In this document: piece by piece, positions 22,388 through 25,015 of the stretch
How the letters are laid out: each line of letters begins with the position of its first letter
Position numbering within the stretch: position 1 is the first letter of the stretch
Source: an uncultured Bifidobacterium sp.
GTDB lineage: Bacteria; Actinomycetota; Actinomycetes; Actinomycetales; Bifidobacteriaceae
Direction of reading: 5' to 3'
Assembly (NCBI GenBank): GCA_937876495.1
Contig: CALEGL010000096.1
Coordinates: 1 to 25,015 of the forward strand
DNA: 25,015 nt
The notes under the pieces: generated by a model
Database searches by the model: none
Told to the model about the DNA's origin: nothing
What the model saw: the letters and a program-made list of their open reading frames with translations, nothing else
Translations under genes and position numbers: made by a program

Positions 22388-24652
22388 ATGAACAAACCCG
22401 ATCTCGGAGACACGGTCATTAACCGCTACACACTGGTATCGCGCCTCAGAGACGCCGAAGGGCTGCAGGCGTGGAAGGCCAGCGACCGGGTGCTCGCCCG
22501 TGACTATCAGCTTTTCATCGTCAACGATGCCGACGCCCTTCCGAAGGTCAACGCCATAGCCTCATCCTTAGCCCTGTCGCGGAACCCGCATTTCACACGA
22601 GTGCTGCAGCTTCAGCATCGCGATTCCGTCGCCGTGATCATCACTGCGCTTGATGCGGGACTGTCTTTGACGAGCTATCTGGCCGGTCAGGCATCACACA
22701 CCCTGAGCTTCGAGGCAATCCGAACCATCATCGGCGAAAGCGCCCGCGCCGAGCAGCAGCTTCTCGTGGATGGAATATCCCATCAGTCTCTGAGCACCGA
22801 CACCATCCGCATTACCTCCCAAGGTGTTCAGCTTGCGGATGCCCCTATCAGCCCTCTTCTCACTGAACTCTCCAAAGCTCCGGTGAGGATCCCACAGGAA
22901 CAGCTAGCCACGCGACAGCTCGCCGGCGTTCTGTACTCGTTGCTGGTGCGAAAGCCATTGACGCAACTGAAAACCTTCGATCTGGACAAGCTTGAGCTTG
23001 ACGTCCCAGGAGAGTTCCGACTGATCTGCGCCCGGGGCCTTAACATCCCGGACAAGACCCGACAAACAACCACCATCCCCATGGTCTCTCTTTCGGAACT
23101 GACAGCGCTTCTTGGCTCCTGGACACCGCTGACCCACCTTCATGGGACGGACGTCGCACTGCCGGGAATCGACGGAGAAAACTCCATCGTCATGGCAAGC
23201 CTGGCGAGAAATCCCCGACGTCATCTACTGAACTTCCCTGATGGTCTGGTGTCAACAACACCAGCCCGCACCCTGCCAACAAGCGTCATATTCCCCATTC
23301 CGACTCTGAATCCCTCCTCAACGCCTGATGTTCCCGGCATCAGAGCGTCATCACAGCCGGTCACGTCGCAGACGATTCCCGACCGCAGATCAGCAACCGT
23401 TCCCTCTCAAGACCAACCGTCTCAGCCGGTAGCCGGATCATGGCGATTCCTGTGGGACAAAGGAAGATCCATGATCCCCCCCCGTGCCGGCACGGCTGGA
23501 AACTCCGGAAACAAACCGGCGACCGCGTCAGGCCCTTCCGTATCAGACCCGAGCGCAGCGGCCTCCGCACAGCCGAATCCGGATTTCCATGACGTGGCAG
23601 CCAAAGAGATGAAGGACATCATCTCCACTCCGGACACGACAACCGTCGACTCCGTCTTCCCCTCTTTCTCCCAGGACCAAGGGGGAAGGCGCATCCCCAT
23701 GTCACCCCATTTTGATTTCGCAGCCACCTCCATCCCCAGAAAACCCTCGTCGAGCGGTATCCATCCACACCCACGGACCGAATCCACTGGAAGCATCCCG
23801 GTCTTCGGGGAGAACGGCCACGTCATCATCCCTGGTGACGAGTCCCTCAGAGCTCTTCAGGCAGAGCAAAAAGCCAAGGAGACCGCCGGCAACGCCGGTC
23901 TTCCTCCAAGTTTCACACCACGCTCCCAGCAAACGGGTGCCAGCCAGGTTGAAAGCGGAATCGCCAATGCTCCTCTTTTCAGTCGCTTCACCACAAAGGT
24001 CGTGTCCATCACCCTGGTGGCCATCGTCGTCGTCGTCGCACTGGCCTTTGCCCTTCGAGGAATGACGGACCGGACGGATGACACCGTCGTCACAAAATCT
24101 TCCGGAGCCTGGCCCGAAATGAACCTCAACAACGTCCCGTTCGGCTCCTCGGAATCCTCAGGTACGTCGTCATCAGGTACGTCGTCATCCACGACTTCCC
24201 CGAACGCATCGTCTTCCTCCTCACAATCCGCCTCCTCCTCGGAAACATCTGCCTCCACGCCCAACATCGTGACGGCAGATCGAAACGTCTCGCGCGTCCC
24301 CACTCCGTCCGTTCCCGAGAACAACACCGCCTTCGACATCGACAAGCAGGAGTTTCTCACCAATCCCAGCGGACAGGAGGGCTTCGGCTACTACATGCAT
24401 CTCAGCCAGGAACAGACGGCACAGCGCTTCGTGATCACCATCAGATCCTCCGGAGGGACGGGGTATCTGTACGCCAATACCAGCGACGACCCCTCCGAAG
24501 GCGAGCAGGTAGCCAAGTTCACCTTTGATTCAAGCGGTACCACCGACGTGAAGTTCACGAAGCCGGTCAAAGCACAGGACTTCCTGCTCTGGGTTCCGAT
24601 TGATAGCCTGCCCAACAACCAGCTGTACATCAATTCGGTCAAACTCTACTGA
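22388..24652 (+). CDS. Membrane pseudokinase with extracytoplasmic beta domain, MurJ-linked
   Basis: A 754-aa protein: kinase-like domain (about 10-245), long Pro/Ser/Thr-rich linker (about 285-530), membrane helix (about 537-557), Ser/Thr-rich stalk (587-625), and a C-terminal beta-sandwich-like domain (about 640-754). The kinase signature positions are degraded: RDAEGLQAW replaces the glycine loop, QLFIV (41-45) sits where the ATP lysine strand should be, HQSLSTDTI (132-140) replaces HRDxKPxN so the catalytic Asp, Lys and Asn are all missing, and ADAP (150-153) replaces DFG. Catalysis is therefore unlikely. In M. tuberculosis the same arrangement (pseudokinase, helix, external domain) is fused to MviN and, when phosphorylated, recruits FhaA. 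A scaffold or regulator for MurJ is the likely role. GGAAAG precedes the ATG by 3 nt. Confidence 0.88.
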   Translation: MNKPDLGDTVINRYTLVSRLRDAEGLQAWKASDRVLARDYQLFIVNDADALPKVNAIASSLALSRNPHFTRVLQLQHRDSVAVIITALDAGLSLTSYLAGQASHTLSFEAIRTIIGESARAEQQLLVDGISHQSLSTDTIRITSQGVQLADAPISPLLTELSKAPVRIPQEQLATRQLAGVLYSLLVRKPLTQLKTFDLDKLELDVPGEFRLICARGLNIPDKTRQTTTIPMVSLSELTALLGSWTPLTHLHGTDVALPGIDGENSIVMASLARNPRRHLLNFPDGLVSTTPARTLPTSVIFPIPTLNPSSTPDVPGIRASSQPVTSQTIPDRRSATVPSQDQPSQPVAGSWRFLWDKGRSMIPPRAGTAGNSGNKPATASGPSVSDPSAAASAQPNPDFHDVAAKEMKDIISTPDTTTVDSVFPSFSQDQGGRRIPMSPHFDFAATSIPRKPSSSGIHPHPRTESTGSIPVFGENGHVIIPGDESLRALQAEQKAKETAGNAGLPPSFTPRSQQTGASQVESGIANAPLFSRFTTKVVSITLVAIVVVVALAFALRGMTDRTDDTVVTKSSGAWPEMNLNNVPFGSSESSGTSSSGTSSSTTSPNASSSSSQSASSSETSASTPNIVTADRNVSRVPTPSVPENNTAFDIDKQEFLTNPSGQEGFGYYMHLSQEQTAQRFVITIRSSGGTGYLYANTSDDPSEGEQVAKFTFDSSGTTDVKFTKPVKAQDFLLWVPIDSLPNNQLYINSVKLY

Positions 24653-24662
24653 CGAGACCCGT

Positions 24663-24681
24663 GACGCTTGAATGGAGCGTC
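24663..24681 (+). terminator. Small hairpin after the pseudokinase gene
   Basis: GACGCT (24663-24668) pairs with AGCGTC (24676-24681) around a 7-nt loop. It starts ten bases past the stop codon. The stem is short and there is no T-tract. Confidence 0.3.
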
Positions 24682-24893
24682 GTCGGACTGGTCGGGGACG
24701 AATCCCGGAGATGTGCGACTCGGTGTTCGGATTCTGGGTTCTGACACGAGCGGAAGAATGGGACAACGCATCACCTGCCATGACGGGCATGCCTCGCGGC
24801 AACCGACGCACCAGGAATCCGCTTCGCAGCTTCGCAAAGCCTCGTGGCTCATGGCCCGCCACCGCTTATGGCATTGATGACGGGCTCATTCTG

Positions 24894-24932
24894 AAGCCGC
24901 CTGACGGCGTCTCCCTCGCGCTCGAGAATCGC
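24894..24932. repeat. 39-bp direct repeat, copy 1
   Basis: This 39-bp stretch is repeated without a mismatch at 24977-25015. It begins with a short GCCG/CGGC hairpin and contains the palindrome CTCGAG. The copies are 83 bp apart, start to start. Confidence 0.85.
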
Positions 24933-24945
24933 TCCCTCAAGCCTA

Positions 24946-24968
24946 CGCAAAGCCCACCGGGCTTTGCG
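24946..24968. terminator. Perfect 10-bp hairpin between the direct repeats
   Basis: CGCAAAGCCC (24946-24955) pairs with GGGCTTTGCG (24959-24968) around a 3-nt loop. It has the shape of an intrinsic terminator and sits midway between the two 39-bp repeat copies. Only a short CTTAACG follows. Confidence 0.65.
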
Positions 24969-24976
24969 CTTAACGA

Positions 24977-25015
24977 AAGCCGCCTGACGGCGTCTCCCTC
25001 GCGCTCGAGAATCGC
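24977..25015. repeat. 39-bp direct repeat, copy 2 (cut by window end)
   Basis: Identical to 24894-24932 over all 39 visible bases. The window ends inside or at the end of this copy, so the true unit length and copy number cannot be seen. Confidence 0.85.

Larger units (their letters stand above)
24653..25015. other. Gene-free 363-bp tail with hairpins and a direct repeat
   Basis: No credible coding sequence is visible: short open frames on both strands lack ribosome-binding sites and recognisable domains. The stretch carries a small hairpin (24663-24681), a perfect 10-bp hairpin (24946-24968), and a 39-bp direct repeat at its right end. In mycobacteria sigM, rsmA and the thioredoxin genes follow the MviN locus; none is seen here before the window ends. 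Confidence 0.6.

Noticed and set aside
24530..24862. 110-codon minus-strand open frame at the right end
   Set aside because: It overlaps the conserved C-terminal domain of the pseudokinase on the other strand and lacks a start signal and any recognisable motif.
24894..25015. CRISPR-like layout: 39-bp repeat with a 44-bp spacer
   Set aside because: Only two copies are visible, the spacer is itself a perfect hairpin, and no cas genes are present. A tandem intergenic repeat with a terminator explains it better.

Overview
This window looks like a chromosomal segment of a high-GC actinomycete, most probably a Bifidobacteriaceae member (Bifidobacterium or a close relative). The evidence is the GC-rich coding sequence, the actinobacterial gene pairs rpfB-like/ksgA/ispE and tRNA nucleotidyltransferase/NUDIX/DUF6049/murJ, a stand-alone MsmK/UgpC-type sugar-transport ATPase, a DUF4032 protein and a tRNA without encoded CCA. 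The assignment comes from reading family signatures and gene order; no database search was run. In Mycobacterium the block pcnA-mutT4-Rv3909-mviN lies near the replication origin, so the right half of the window may be origin-proximal (inference).

Layout. 1-190: a very long hairpin, then dcd (+). 798-3824: a P2A-type cation (probably calcium) ATPase (-), tail to tail with dcd. 4062-5072: 23S rRNA methyltransferase rlmB (+). 5239-7915: a DUF4032 kinase-like protein and a sugar ABC ATPase (both -). 8303-11241: a Ser/Thr protein kinase with a polytopic C-terminus and a membrane-anchored DsbA-like thioredoxin-fold protein (both +). 11361-11434: tRNA-Thr(UGU), followed at once by a cluster of three perfect hairpins with C-rich loops that resembles the actinobacterial 6C RNA. 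11901-15410: an rpfB-like cell-wall protein, ksgA and ispE, overlapping. 15463-16089: a LytR_C-domain membrane protein. 16192-17679: CCA tRNA nucleotidyltransferase (-). 17765-24652: NUDIX hydrolase, DUF6049 protein, murJ and a separate membrane pseudokinase (all +). 24653-25015: no gene, but a 39-bp direct repeat around a terminator-like hairpin, cut by the window end.

Two themes join the genes. The first is envelope biogenesis: MurJ (lipid II flippase), its pseudokinase neighbour, DUF6049, the RpfB-like transglycosylase and the LytR_C protein. The second is phospho-signalling: one apparently active Ser/Thr kinase with four TRxL motifs in its linker, one pseudokinase and one kinase-like DUF4032 protein. 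Several exported or membrane proteins carry poly-serine linkers next to the membrane.

The strongest observations are the 6C-like RNA, MurJ and its pseudokinase as two genes rather than the mycobacterial fusion, the TRxL repeats of the kinase linker, a lytic-transglycosylase-like domain in place of a canonical Rpf domain, and the terminal direct repeat. No defence system, insertion sequence, phage gene or CRISPR array was seen.
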